NCBI GenBank assembly: GCA_002311645.1
Contig: DBYW01000037.1
Span: 32,425-92,748, forward strand
Direction: 5' to 3'
From: Bacteroidales bacterium UBA1176
GTDB taxonomy: Bacteria; Bacteroidota; Bacteroidia; Bacteroidales; WCHB1-69
DNA: 60,324 bases
The first letter of the stretch is position 1. Each line of letters begins with the position of its first letter. The notes beneath the pieces are model-generated. The model was not told where the DNA came from. It saw nothing but the letters and a program-made list of their open reading frames with translations, and made no database searches. A program made the position numbers and the translations under genes. Below, piece by piece: positions 1-8,984 of this stretch.

Positions 1-502
1 TGGCGCGCAGCACGCGGCTGCCGTCCGGGAACTCGCCGGCGCGCATCCGGCGGAAGAGGTCGAGGTTCTCCTCCACGGAGCGGTTGCGGTAGGGGCTCTC
101 CACACCCGGAGCGGTGGGCACTCCCCTGCCCTTGCTGATCTCCTCCTGCGTCTGGTCGTCCACGTAGGCCAAGCCTTCATTGATGAGCTGCTCGGCCCAG
201 AGGTATAATTGATCGAAATAGTCGGAAGCGTAGAACTCCTTGGCCCATTGGAAACCTAACCAGTGGATGTCCTCACGAATGGAATCGACGTACTCGGTGT
301 CTTCTTTCACCGGATTGGTGTCGTCGAAACGCAGGTTGCAGAGGCCGTTGTATTTCTCCGCCATCCCGAAGTTGATGCAGATGGACTTGGCGTGTCCGAT
401 ATGGAGGTAACCGTTGGGTTCGGGCGGGAAACGGGTCTGTACTTTCGCGTCATTCTTTCCGTTCCTAATATCTTCTTCGATAATCTGTTCAATAAAATTC
501 AT
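1..502 (-). CDS. glnS: Glutaminyl-tRNA synthetase, N-terminal part (runs off the window)
   Basis: Translating the minus strand from the ATG at 502-500 gives an open frame to the window edge. It carries the class I aminoacyl-tRNA synthetase signature RFPPEPNGYLHIGHAKS, including the HIGH motif that binds ATP, followed by FDDTNP. This wording is typical of GlnRS, which charges tRNA-Gln with glutamine in the cytoplasm. About 167 residues are present; the family is roughly 550 residues or longer, so the KMSKS half and the anticodon-binding domain lie beyond position 1. No neighbour is visible downstream. GluRS is the closest alternative, but RFPPEPNGYLHIGH favours GlnRS. Confidence 0.93.
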   Translation of the reverse strand, partial: MNFIEQIIEEDIRNGKNDAKVQTRFPPEPNGYLHIGHAKSICINFGMAEKYNGLCNLRFDDTNPVKEDTEYVDSIREDIHWLGFQWAKEFYASDYFDQLYLWAEQLINEGLAYVDDQTQEEISKGRGVPTAPGVESPYRNRSVEENLDLFRRMRAGEFPDGSRVLRA

Positions 503-603
503 ACTCTTTATTATTTGAAAAAACAAGCCGCAAAAATACAAAAAAAGCGGTTTACGATGACACAGGTCCGCGCAAACCGCCATATTTTTTTTATCGGCAC
601 CGA

Positions 604-1542
604 CTATCGCAGCACATCCACAGTGCTTCTTACGCCTCCGTATGGCCAATCGGCCACGTGATTGTGGAAGCTGAGGCGCACCTTCCTGTGCTGCACATCG
701 CCATCAGGGAGGAACTGTGCCTGCACAGTCTGTTCCTGGAGAAGGTCGCCGTCGCGTCCCCTTCCACCGTTCACCACTATGTTCAGTTTGCCGTCGTTCC
801 AGACATCCCACCCATCGCAGAACAGAGGCTCTTCCACCTGGAAAAACATCGTCACAAACTGCGATTCCGTGGAGTACTCATCATAGTATTCGTTTTTCTG
901 GAAATCGATGCAGCCTCTGCCCTCCACATAATATCCGCCATCCCGCAGGTCACGCAACACCGACTGGTCTGGCGTATAGAGGGTTAGGGCAAGATACCTG
1001 GGGGAACCGAGATAGCCCTCCTCCACCGGATCCACATCCACCCTCCAGCGGCCAGGGGCGGTGCAGGCCACAATGGCCGGAGTCACAGGGCTGTCGAACG
1101 AGGTGTGGCCGATATATGAAACGCCGTCCACCATAGTGTTGCCTGGCTCATAGCCTTGCAAAAACGACCGCATCGTCCATTCTGCACCGGGTTCCGACAG
1201 GAGACGGTTGTTCGTGACGATCTCGTAAGCTTCCTGCCCGTTTCTCGATAACATCCACGTGCCATTGAGCTCGTCAGTGCATTGGAAAGTGTAATTGGGG
1301 AAGTAGAGGGAAGTCACTGCTAACCGTTCGTTCTCGGAGGCAGCAAGCCACACATTGAAATTGAACGCCACATTGGCGAATCGCATCTCGCCGTAGCGGA
1401 GGCCATAACGCCAGTAGGAGAATATGTGGTAGGCCTCTTTTGTGGCCAGGGTCTCGTCATAATCCGTAGGTTCAACCACACAACTGTTGGCGAGGGGCAG
1501 CAACAGCAAGGCCGTTGCAATAATACTTATCCATCTTTTCAT
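604..1542 (-). CDS. Hypothetical lipoprotein
   Basis: The product has a short basic start, a hydrophobic stretch and a lipobox ending LANSC near residue 20, so it should be exported and lipid-anchored. The first in-frame ATG is at 1551, but the one at 1542 (MKRWIS) places the signal sequence normally and is preferred. The mature part, about 290 residues, is rich in aromatic and beta-forming residues with no motif I recognise. It ends 9 bp after the preceding outer-membrane gene on the same strand (1561-2211), so the two are probably co-transcribed. Function unknown. Confidence 0.75.
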   Translation of the reverse strand: MKRWISIIATALLLLPLANSCVVEPTDYDETLATKEAYHIFSYWRYGLRYGEMRFANVAFNFNVWLAASENERLAVTSLYFPNYTFQCTDELNGTWMLSRNGQEAYEIVTNNRLLSEPGAEWTMRSFLQGYEPGNTMVDGVSYIGHTSFDSPVTPAIVACTAPGRWRVDVDPVEEGYLGSPRYLALTLYTPDQSVLRDLRDGGYYVEGRGCIDFQKNEYYDEYSTESQFVTMFFQVEEPLFCDGWDVWNDGKLNIVVNGGRGRDGDLLQEQTVQAQFLPDGDVQHRKVRLSFHNHVADWPYGGVRSTVDVLR

Positions 1543-1560
1543 AGAGATCATATTTTGGGA

Positions 1561-2211
1561 TTATTCATCTTTTTTAACATTGAAGCGGTATCCTATGCCC
1601 GCTTGTATATATCCTTTGTAGCCGACTCCAATCTCAGTATAGCCGAAAAATCTATAGCCTGCCGACACGCCAAATGCAGTGAACTGGAAGGCGGGATGGA
1701 AATAGATATCCATGTTATCGGCCTCTTTCTCAAAGTTGAGCAGGAATCCGGTGGAGATTCCCGAATAGAGGGTCACGTACTTCTTGTTAAGGTAGGAGAA
1801 CCGGACGGCAGGAAGGAAGGCTACCTGGGTCTCGGTGTGGTTGTAGAGATAATCCCCGTTACGGGCGTCGTACACCTTGCCGAAGACACCCATATAGGAG
1901 ACCGAGCCCCCGAGCCAAAGGAAGTTGCGCAGTCGGAACATATAGCCAATTGAAATCGGGCAAGTGGCGACATAGTCAGAATGGTAGGCGGTGGGCACGA
2001 ACCAGTCGTTCAGGCTCTCCCCCGGCCATCGGTCCCATAGGAGTTTATCCCAGATACTGTGCCTCTGAAAGTTGGCCATCAGAGGATCGCCAACCCCAAG
2101 GCTGAACTCGTGGCGCGGAAACAACTGTCGCCAATCCTGCCCATTCTCCTGTGCAAAGCCCGAAACAGCCGTCAAAAAAAGCAAAACACCAACAAAGAGA
2201 CTTTTTTTCAT
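1561..2211 (-). CDS. Predicted outer-membrane beta-barrel protein
   Basis: A 216-residue product with a clear signal peptide (cleavage probably after GFA-Q near residue 20). Alternating hydrophobic and aromatic strands with glycine turns follow, and it ends in a beta-strand with aromatic residues (IGYRFNV). This pattern fits a small outer-membrane barrel of the Bacteroidetes porin or OprF-like type. It is first in a likely two-gene unit with the lipoprotein gene 604-1542 and is divergent from gcvT. No enzymatic motif is visible; substrate unknown. Confidence 0.7.
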   Translation of the reverse strand: MKKSLFVGVLLFLTAVSGFAQENGQDWRQLFPRHEFSLGVGDPLMANFQRHSIWDKLLWDRWPGESLNDWFVPTAYHSDYVATCPISIGYMFRLRNFLWLGGSVSYMGVFGKVYDARNGDYLYNHTETQVAFLPAVRFSYLNKKYVTLYSGISTGFLLNFEKEADNMDIYFHPAFQFTAFGVSAGYRFFGYTEIGVGYKGYIQAGIGYRFNVKKDE

Positions 2212-2279
2212 AAGATGAGAGTTTTATAAACATTTTGTCAACGTGGATTCTGAAAAAAAATTGTGTGCGTTTGTTTTTT

Positions 2280-2311
2280 TTTGCGTTGTGCCGTTCTTTT
2301 TCGTATTTTTG
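2280..2311 (+). promoter_or_regulatory. Bacteroidetes-type promoter of gcvT
   Basis: TTTG at 2280-2283 and TATTTTTG at 2304-2311 are separated by 20 bp. This matches the -33 TTTG / -7 TAnnTTTG consensus of the primary sigma factor of Bacteroidetes. The box ends 46 bp before the gcvT start. Confidence 0.75.
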
Positions 2312-2357
2312 CCGCCGTTTAAAACCGAATATCCATTCAAAAATTAAAATTATTACT

Positions 2358-3452
2358 ATGAAAGAAACCGTTTACAGAGCGACACACGAGAAACTCGGTG
2401 CCAAAATGGAAGAGTTCGCGGGCTTTTATATGCCCATCCAATACGACAGCATCACAAATGAGCACCTTCAGGTGAGAAACAAGGTCGGCGTGTTCGACGT
2501 GTCCCACATGGGCGAGTTCACCGTGAAAGGTCCGAAAGCCTTAGCCCTTCTCCAGCACATCACCACCAACGACGTGGCAGCCCTCTATCCCGGCAAGGTG
2601 CAGTACTCCTGCTTCCCCAACGGCAAGGGCGGTATCGTGGACGACCTGCTGGTCTATAATCTGCACGACGAGGACTACCTCCTCGTGGTGAACGCCGCCA
2701 ACATCGACAAGGACTGGGCATGGGTTGTGGAGCAGAACAAGGCCTTCGGTGCCGAGATCGAGAACATCTCCGACAACATCTCCCAGTTGGCCGTCCAGGG
2801 TCCTCTGGCCCTCAAGGCGATGCAGAAGCTCACCGACGCTTCCGTCATTGATATGGAATACTACACCAACAAGATCATCAAGTTCGCCGGTTTCGACAAC
2901 ATCCTCTTCTCCACCACGGGCTACACGGGCTCCGGCGGCTGCGAGATTTACTTCCCCAACGAGGTGGCCCTCCAGATGTGGGACGCTGTCTTTGAGGCCG
3001 GTGCCGAATTCGACATCAAGCCCATCGGTCTGGGTGCCCGCGACACCCTCCGTCTCGAAATGGGCTTCTGCCTCTACGGCCACGAGATCGACGACACCAT
3101 CTCCCCCATCGAGGCTGGTTTAGGCTGGATCACCAAGTTTGTGGATGGCAAGGACTTCATCGACCGCAAGTTCATGGAAGACCTGAAGGCCAACGGTGTG
3201 ACCCGCAGAATCGCCGGTTTCGAGCTCATCGACCGCGGCATTCCGAGAAACGGCTATGAAGTGTGCGACGCTGAAGGCAACGTCATCGGCGAGGTGCGTT
3301 CCGGCACCTTCGGCCCCTCCGTCAACAAGGGCATCGGCACGGCGCTCATCAAGAAGGAGTTCGCCAAAGCCGGCACGGAGATCTTCATCAAGGTGCGCAA
3401 CCGCCTGCTGAAGGCCGTCACCGTGAAGATGCCGTTCTACAAGGCGGAATAA
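2358..3452 (+). CDS. gcvT: Glycine cleavage system T protein (aminomethyltransferase)
   Basis: GcvT transfers the methylene carbon of the aminomethyl group on lipoyl-H protein to tetrahydrofolate, releasing ammonia, in the glycine cleavage system. The 364-residue product has family length and signature segments: KVGVFDVSHMGEF near residue 45, TGYTGSGGCEIYF near 195, and LGARDTLRLEMGFCLYGHEI near 230. An upstream extension is open in frame to 2235, but the ATG at 2358 gives the conserved N-terminus (MKETVYRATHEKLG) and lies downstream of a good promoter, so it is chosen. No gcvH or gcvP is adjacent, which is common in this phylum. Confidence 0.96.
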   Translation: MKETVYRATHEKLGAKMEEFAGFYMPIQYDSITNEHLQVRNKVGVFDVSHMGEFTVKGPKALALLQHITTNDVAALYPGKVQYSCFPNGKGGIVDDLLVYNLHDEDYLLVVNAANIDKDWAWVVEQNKAFGAEIENISDNISQLAVQGPLALKAMQKLTDASVIDMEYYTNKIIKFAGFDNILFSTTGYTGSGGCEIYFPNEVALQMWDAVFEAGAEFDIKPIGLGARDTLRLEMGFCLYGHEIDDTISPIEAGLGWITKFVDGKDFIDRKFMEDLKANGVTRRIAGFELIDRGIPRNGYEVCDAEGNVIGEVRSGTFGPSVNKGIGTALIKKEFAKAGTEIFIKVRNRLLKAVTVKMPFYKAE

Positions 3453-3477
3453 TTATTCCAATAGCGACTATTTATAA

Positions 3478-3513
3478 AAATGCAGAAATCCGACAGGGTC
3501 TCTGCATTTTTTT
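3478..3513 (+). terminator. Intrinsic terminator after gcvT
   Basis: AAATGCAGA (3478-3486) and TCTGCATTT (3501-3509) form a 9-bp stem, followed by a run of T through 3513. It lies 25 bp after the gcvT stop codon. Confidence 0.8.
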
Positions 3514-3588
3514 GCGATTTGCGATTTACGATTTGCGGTTTACCCTAAAACGAGAAACGAAAAACGAGAAACGCAAATCGAAATTTCG

Positions 3589-3596
3589 TACTTTTG
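3589..3596 (+). promoter_or_regulatory. -7 box TACTTTTG of the kinase gene
   Basis: TACTTTTG at 3589-3596 fits TAnnTTTG and lies 15 bp before the ATG at 3612. A TTG inside this box would extend the reading frame upstream, but a start inside the promoter is implausible. This decides the start at 3612. Confidence 0.65.
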
Positions 3597-3611
3597 CACC
3601 CGAATATCATC

Positions 3612-4937
3612 ATGACTACTGACAACACTTCCTCTTCCGGCGAAATCACCTCCTCCTTTGAGAGCATCTCCGACGTGTTCACCACGTATGCCGAGATTCC
3701 ATCACAGGGGTTCAACCGTCTGTTCAAAGCACAACGGTACGGCAAGTGGTTTGTGCTGAAGGGACTGAAACCGGAATATCAGGGCAAAGCCATTTACAAC
3801 GAGCTTCTAACCAAAGAGTTTGAACTGGGAGTGCAGCTCGACCACCCGAACATAACCCGCATCTTCAGCAAGGAGAGCTGCGACCCCGTGGCGGGTCCCT
3901 GCGTGGTGATGGAGTATGTGGACGGCTGTACGCTCAAGGAGTTCTTGAAACGAAATCCATCGGGAAGCGTGCGGATGAAGATTGCAAAGGAGATCTTGGC
4001 AGCGATGGCCTATTACCACAGCAAGCAGATCATCCATCGCGACCTGAAACCCGACAACATCCTCATCACGAACAACGGTCACAACGTGAAGATCATCGAC
4101 TTCGGGCTGGCCGACAGCGATTGGCACGGTATCTTGAAGCAGCCGGCGGGCTCCGACAAGTACGCCGCTCCCGAACAGGTGGCTAGCAACGTGCCGCTGG
4201 ACTGTCGCGCTGACATATACGCTTTCGGCGTTATTCTCCAGCAGCTTTTCCCGCACGGTTACGGTGGCATCGTGCGCAAGTGCACGCAACCCGACCGCGA
4301 ACGGCGATTCGGCAACGCAGAGGAGGTGCTGCAACGCCTCAAGCGCAGAAAAAGCCTCTTTCCTGCTATCTTCATCCCCGTTTTGCTGTGCGTGGCGGCT
4401 GCCGCTTGGCTGTTGTGGTCCCAAACGCAAAACCTACCGACCGAATCTATTGAACAACCGGAAACAGATGTCGTTCCAGCAGAGGACACCCCTTCTGACA
4501 TTGTCGCGGAACCCATTGAGGTTCAGGTCAATCCTGCCTCAAAAGAAGAGGTGGTCCATAAAGAAATATCCCCAAAAGAAGCGGATAAAACTTCTGATGA
4601 TTATATCTACCGGCAGATTCCTGCAGAGCTCAGGAAAAGCATTGAGCAGTCTGTGGATACGCTTTTCCGGCGCTTTTGGAACTGGAACAGGGCGGCGGAG
4701 TCTCGCGGGATGTCGCCCATCGACAAGTTGGCTGAATATACAAACTCCGACTTTTTCAAGAACAATTATGATATCCGCGAACGGCATCGGGAGGCTGTGG
4801 TGAGCGACCTTATACGGCGCTATCCCCAATGCGAGCCCGCAAGGGAACAAATCGTCACATACTACAATTCCCTGTTCGTGAAGCGTATGGTGGCGGTGAA
4901 CAACGTGGTGTACGAGTGGCAGAAAGCCGCACGCTAA
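3612..4937 (+). CDS. Membrane-anchored Ser/Thr protein kinase (Hanks type)
   Basis: The 441-residue product has an N-terminal eukaryotic-like kinase domain with intact landmarks: ATP-binding Lys50 in WFVLK, catalytic loop HRDLKPDN at 142-149, DFG at 163-165 and APE at 186-188. A single membrane segment follows at about 248-269. The remaining ~170 residues should be periplasmic and have no domain I recognise. This topology suggests a sensor that phosphorylates cytoplasmic proteins in response to an envelope signal (inference). The gene stands alone on the plus strand, and its stop codon overlaps that of the convergent FISUMP gene by 3 bp. No phosphatase or FHA partner is adjacent. Confidence 0.9.
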   Translation: MTTDNTSSSGEITSSFESISDVFTTYAEIPSQGFNRLFKAQRYGKWFVLKGLKPEYQGKAIYNELLTKEFELGVQLDHPNITRIFSKESCDPVAGPCVVMEYVDGCTLKEFLKRNPSGSVRMKIAKEILAAMAYYHSKQIIHRDLKPDNILITNNGHNVKIIDFGLADSDWHGILKQPAGSDKYAAPEQVASNVPLDCRADIYAFGVILQQLFPHGYGGIVRKCTQPDRERRFGNAEEVLQRLKRRKSLFPAIFIPVLLCVAAAAWLLWSQTQNLPTESIEQPETDVVPAEDTPSDIVAEPIEVQVNPASKEEVVHKEISPKEADKTSDDYIYRQIPAELRKSIEQSVDTLFRRFWNWNRAAESRGMSPIDKLAEYTNSDFFKNNYDIRERHREAVVSDLIRRYPQCEPAREQIVTYYNSLFVKRMVAVNNVVYEWQKAAR

Positions 4938-7900
4938 TCGCGGAGACAGCGGACAGAGAATCCCAAGGACTTCAACTCGCAAAAATGGATTAGAAAAGCG
5001 TTCGCATTCCACACGTCCACTCTTTCAAAATACGCATACGGTAAAGATTCTAGTGTCGCTGTCCAATAGTGAGCACAAGTATGAGTTGACCACGCAGTGT
5101 TGCAATCAAAACACTCTGCCGGAATAGCCGAGAACCCCGAGGCGTTATTGGCCGTCGGATTATTTGTCACAGCGCAGGGATTTGTCCAGAAATCGTTGTT
5201 GTTATTCCAAAAAATGTCCGAAGAAGCCAACGCCTTGGAAATATTCATACTGTCCCCCTCGCACCAGTAGCGGCTATCGGATCTCAGATACTGGCGCAAT
5301 TGCTGCCACTCCTCCTTACTCGGCACGTGCCAGCCATTGGGGCAAATGCCCTGCACTCCGCTGGGGTTCGTGTTGCTGGTGGAGTCTCCGTGCATCACGG
5401 CCGGCCAATTGTACAGCCATCCGTAACGAGAAGCCAAACTCTCCATACCGAATGGCGAATAGCGGTGGGCCACGTCGTGGTATCTTATATAGCCAATAGG
5501 GATTACGGTCCCGTCGGCATAGCGCGTGGTGCGCAGGTTCTCCTTCATCCAGCATTGCAGCCCAATCTGCACCGTTTTGTACACATTTCCGTCAATGTCC
5601 ATCATCGTGTCGGCCCCAGGACAGGTCTGGGCATCAATCAAAACGCTGTCGGCAACAGGATGGGTCGTGGTGAAACTCAGCTCCTCGCCGTATGCCGTAC
5701 CCGCGCTGTTGGTGGCGTAGGCCCGGATGTGGTAAGTGGTGCCGGGCGTCAAGCCGGACAGCACGCTTTTAAAACCGCCGTTGCCCGTTCCGTCTGCTGT
5801 ATGGCTGTCGTTCACCGTAGGGTTCGGCACAGTGCTCCAGCACACGCCTCGGGATGTCACGCCGGCGCCACCTCTTCCCGACACAAAACCGCCGCATTTG
5901 GCCGAACAGGAGGTGATGTCTCCCACCATTTTGGTGGTCACAACCGGCTCAGCCACCACACTCCCGCCCAATCCGGAATCATCCAACAGACAGCGCACGG
6001 AAATAGGCGCATTGAATCCCTGCAAACTGGGCGAAAAAGCGTCTTTTGTCATACAAAAAGCTTTGGTCGGATCAGTTGAATGGAATAAAGCGCTTATGCC
6101 GAAATTATCAGCCAAAGCGTTACCGGCCAAAAGAGCGGAGAATCCGGTGGCGTTATACTCATTCGGATTGCCTCCTTTGATGGTGTAAGGACTGTCGAAG
6201 GGAATTCCTGATTGATAAATGTAACCTGTGGGGGATGCCAAGGCTTGAACTATAAAACTGCTGTCGCCATTACACCAATACTGGCTTTGGCTCCTCACAT
6301 AGTGGATTAACTGCATCCACTCCGCGCCGCTTGGCACGTGCCAGCCATCTGGGCAAATGCCTTGCACTCCGCTCGGATTGGCATTGCTGGTTGGTGCACC
6401 CCGCATTACCGCCGCCCTGTTGTAAAGATAGCCGTAAAACGGCACATTGGAACTGTTGTCATTGGGAGCATAACGGTAGGCCACCGTGGCAGAAAACGTA
6501 GTGCCTCCCGGCAAAATGTCCGTACCGTCGGAGTAGTGCGTCGTGCGCAGGTTCTCCCTCATCCAGCATTGCTGCCCGATTTCCACCGTATGATAGACGT
6601 TGCCGTCGTAATCGGTCAGCGTGTCGGTACCGCAATAGAAAGCGGAACGGGTAGTGAAGCTCTGCTGCTCACCGTAGGCAGTGCCGACACTGTTGGTGGC
6701 GTAGGCGCGCACGTAGTAGATGGTATCGGGCGTCAGCCCTGTAATGTGGCTTGTAAAGATGCCAAGGCCGTTACCGTCATCGGTATGGCCGTCATTGAGT
6801 GTAGGGTTCTGGGCTGTGCTCCAGCAGACGCCCCTGTGGGTCACAGACGCGCCTCCCGTGGCAGTCACATTGCCTGTAACCGTAGCCCTGGAAGCCTTGA
6901 CGTCCGTCACATCCAAGGTAAGCACTATGGGCATTTCCGCCTGCGTTTCAAAATAGAGCACATCCCCGTATGTGGTTCCCATCGCCGATTGAGCGTATGC
7001 CCGGTAATAGTAGCGGTTGGCCAACTGCAAATTGGAAACCATATAGTGGAACTGACCGCCGCCAGAACCGGTGGAATACTCCACGGCACCATTGAATTGC
7101 ATATTGTCGGCAAACAGGAAGCCTCTCTCCGTGACAGGATACTCGGGATGTTCCACCACATAACCGTTCAGCTGCCCTTGGGTGCTGGATATAGCCGTAG
7201 CGGCTTCTGTGGTCACCGTCGGCATCGGCAGCGTGAGCACCAAGGGTATCAAATCCGAAGTGTACTGGGCCTTGACAACAGGGAGACTGGTAAAATCCCT
7301 ATCAGCTATGCGTGCGTTGCCAATGTACGACATGGTGTCGCCGTAGTTGAACGGCATTGTGATGTTTCCCTTAGAGCCGGTTTGCAGATTGTCCACCCGA
7401 AGCGAACTGCCTTTTCCTGTGTATTCGATGCGGCTTGATCCAGCGTGACCGGCATTGACCATCATAATCTGAACAACGCCCTTCCCTGTCCGGGCATTCA
7501 ACAAGTATGTCTGCGGGGTCGCCAGCCACGCCCGGAATTGGTGCATCCCTTGGTCGAGCAAGCCCTTGTAGGTGGCCTCCGTCCTACCGCTTAGGTCATA
7601 GATTTCCAACTGCACTTCCGATGCCTCCGACAACTGCAGGGCAAAGTCCGTCACGCCGACAAAAGGGTTCGGCACATTCTGGAAAAGCCGCACACCTTGG
7701 CCGTCTAGACCTTGCTCTGCAATACCGACGACGCCGATATTGAGCACTGTATCAGGATAATAGAGCACCTCCTGCCAGCGTTTGGTGAGGTTCTCCACAA
7801 AGACGGTGTTCAACTGCACATATTGGCCGTTCTGGTCCTGCCCCGTGAACTGCAGGCTCACCTGATCCTGCGCGCACAAAAGGAACGGGAGGGCGAAAAA

Positions 7901-8014
7901 CAATGCCAAAACGGCAAAACAACGTCGTGGTAGAGACGCAAGACCTTGCGTCTCTGCCAGAAAATATCCAAATATATTTGTAGCATTCATATTCATATCC
8001 ACAACATTCTTCAT
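4934..8014 (-). CDS. Large exported protein with two FISUMP domains and Fn3-like repeats
   Basis: A 1026-residue exported protein. After the signal peptide (FFALPFLLCAQ, ending near residue 49) comes a domain at about 108-185 (NVPNPF...VQLEIYDLSGR) that resembles the T9SS sorting / FlgD-like fold normally found at a C-terminus. Two FISUMP domains follow, near 460-680 and 796-1024. Each has CWMRENLRTT or CWMKENLRTT, GICPDGWHVPS or GICPNGWHVPS, and ends in VRCL. Fibronectin-III-like repeats containing GLTPDTIYYVRAYATNS lie before each FISUMP domain. Starts at 8014, 7996 and 7990 are possible; all leave a long stretch before the hydrophobic core because a palindromic repeat lies in the coding sequence (7928-7959). 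It is last in an operon with the genes at 8031 and 8985. Likely surface role; function unknown. Confidence 0.82.
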   Translation of the reverse strand: MKNVVDMNMNATNIFGYFLAETQGLASLPRRCFAVLALFFALPFLLCAQDQVSLQFTGQDQNGQYVQLNTVFVENLTKRWQEVLYYPDTVLNIGVVGIAEQGLDGQGVRLFQNVPNPFVGVTDFALQLSEASEVQLEIYDLSGRTEATYKGLLDQGMHQFRAWLATPQTYLLNARTGKGVVQIMMVNAGHAGSSRIEYTGKGSSLRVDNLQTGSKGNITMPFNYGDTMSYIGNARIADRDFTSLPVVKAQYTSDLIPLVLTLPMPTVTTEAATAISSTQGQLNGYVVEHPEYPVTERGFLFADNMQFNGAVEYSTGSGGGQFHYMVSNLQLANRYYYRAYAQSAMGTTYGDVLYFETQAEMPIVLTLDVTDVKASRATVTGNVTATGGASVTHRGVCWSTAQNPTLNDGHTDDGNGLGIFTSHITGLTPDTIYYVRAYATNSVGTAYGEQQSFTTRSAFYCGTDTLTDYDGNVYHTVEIGQQCWMRENLRTTHYSDGTDILPGGTTFSATVAYRYAPNDNSSNVPFYGYLYNRAAVMRGAPTSNANPSGVQGICPDGWHVPSGAEWMQLIHYVRSQSQYWCNGDSSFIVQALASPTGYIYQSGIPFDSPYTIKGGNPNEYNATGFSALLAGNALADNFGISALFHSTDPTKAFCMTKDAFSPSLQGFNAPISVRCLLDDSGLGGSVVAEPVVTTKMVGDITSCSAKCGGFVSGRGGAGVTSRGVCWSTVPNPTVNDSHTADGTGNGGFKSVLSGLTPGTTYHIRAYATNSAGTAYGEELSFTTTHPVADSVLIDAQTCPGADTMMDIDGNVYKTVQIGLQCWMKENLRTTRYADGTVIPIGYIRYHDVAHRYSPFGMESLASRYGWLYNWPAVMHGDSTSNTNPSGVQGICPNGWHVPSKEEWQQLRQYLRSDSRYWCEGDSMNISKALASSDIFWNNNNDFWTNPCAVTNNPTANNASGFSAIPAECFDCNTAWSTHTCAHYWTATLESLPYAYFERVDVWNANAFLIHFCELKSLGFSVRCLRD
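7928..7959. repeat. Dispersed palindromic repeat, copy inside a coding region
   Basis: AGAGACGCAAG (7932-7942) pairs exactly with CTTGCGTCTCT (7945-7955), and the stem extends outward with one T-G pair to 7928/7959. Related palindromes sharing GTAGAGACGC lie at 38040-38067 and 52615-52642. This copy is translated, in frame, as part of the region before the hydrophobic core of the signal peptide of the FISUMP protein. Confidence 0.8.
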
Positions 8015-8030
8015 TCTTAATTCTTCATTT

Positions 8031-8936
8031 TTAATTCACAACCACCCTGAATCCGTTCGACATGCTTCTGGCCTCACCATTGTAGCCATCCCTGCAGGTC
8101 ACGCGGCTATAGACGGGGAAATAGGTCCACCCGCCGCCGCGCAGCACATACTGGCTCCCGGATTCGGAAACAGGGTCCGGCTGCGGCGTGCCAGGGTATG
8201 GTCCGTACGCATCGGCACACCATTCCCACAGGTTGCCGCTCATATCGTACAGCCCCAACTCGTTGGCCATTTTCTCTCCCACGGGGTGCAGCACGCCTCC
8301 CGCATTCTCCTTGTGCCAGGCCACCTCATCAGCTGCGTTGCTGCCACTGAAGCGGCAATGCCGGGAGTTGTTGCCGCCCCGCGCCGCAAACTCCCACTGC
8401 GCCTCCGTGGGCAAATTGAAGTTGAGTCTTGTCATTGCGCTCAGCTTGGCAACAAATAACAGAGCATCGGCTCTGGACACATTATAAGCAGGCATCCTCT
8501 CCCCCACCCCGTATTGTTCTTGCCAATCCAGGTCATAGCCCATCACCGCACGCCACTCCCTCTGGGTGATTTCATACTTGTCGATGTAATAACCACCCAA
8601 TGTCACCTCGTGTACAGGAGCCTCGTCGTCTTGGGCCTCCGCATCATAGTTGTCGCCCTGCGCATTGGTGTGCTGGGCCCCCATCTGGAAAGTGCCACCC
8701 TCCACCCTCACCAGGTTGGCGACCAAGTTGCGGATTACGTTTTTCTGTTCCTCACGGATTTCCATATCTTCCGCCCAATGGATGATGACGCCGTTGATGT
8801 TTTCCACTTTTGTGAAATCGTCATTCTCATAGATGTAGTCTCCCTGCTCAAAAACAGGATCCTTTCCGCAGGAAACAACCACGAAAATGCCCAAAACAAA
8901 CAGCCACAAAATATATGTCAACTTTCTCAAAATCAT
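8031..8936 (-). CDS. FGE/SUMF1-domain lipoprotein
   Basis: The 301-residue product begins with a lipoprotein signal (VVVSCGK, lipobox Cys near residue 23). An FGE-sulfatase (formylglycine-generating-enzyme-like) domain follows from about residue 76 to the end: VEGGTFQMGAQ, GYYIDKYEITQREW, LPTEAQWEFAARGG, LYDMSGNLWEWCADAY, LRGGGW and SNGFRVV. True sulfatase-activating enzymes carry a paired active-site cysteine near the C-terminus; here only VTCRDGY is seen, so catalysis is doubtful. Such non-catalytic copies are common in secreted Bacteroidetes proteins. It sits 48 bp after the gene at 8985 and 16 bp before the FISUMP gene on the same strand, so one operon is likely. Confidence 0.88.
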   Translation of the reverse strand: MILRKLTYILWLFVLGIFVVVSCGKDPVFEQGDYIYENDDFTKVENINGVIIHWAEDMEIREEQKNVIRNLVANLVRVEGGTFQMGAQHTNAQGDNYDAEAQDDEAPVHEVTLGGYYIDKYEITQREWRAVMGYDLDWQEQYGVGERMPAYNVSRADALLFVAKLSAMTRLNFNLPTEAQWEFAARGGNNSRHCRFSGSNAADEVAWHKENAGGVLHPVGEKMANELGLYDMSGNLWEWCADAYGPYPGTPQPDPVSESGSQYVLRGGGWTYFPVYSRVTCRDGYNGEARSMSNGFRVVVN

Positions 8937-8954
8937 TCTTAATTCTCAATTCTT

Positions 8955-8980
8955 AAGGCGCGCGACCGCACGCCTCTACA
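8955..8980. repeat. Degenerate copy of the palindromic repeat family
   Basis: AGGCGCGCG and CGCACGCCT form an inverted repeat with one mismatch, followed by CTAC as in the better copies at 38040 and 52615. It lies in the short gap between two genes of the FGE operon. Its relation to the other copies is by resemblance only. Confidence 0.45.
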
Positions 8981-8984
8981 ATTC

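Noticed and set aside
2541..3083. Long open frame on the minus strand across gcvT
   Set aside because: It is a codon-bias shadow of gcvT; low-complexity product, no start context and no family resemblance.
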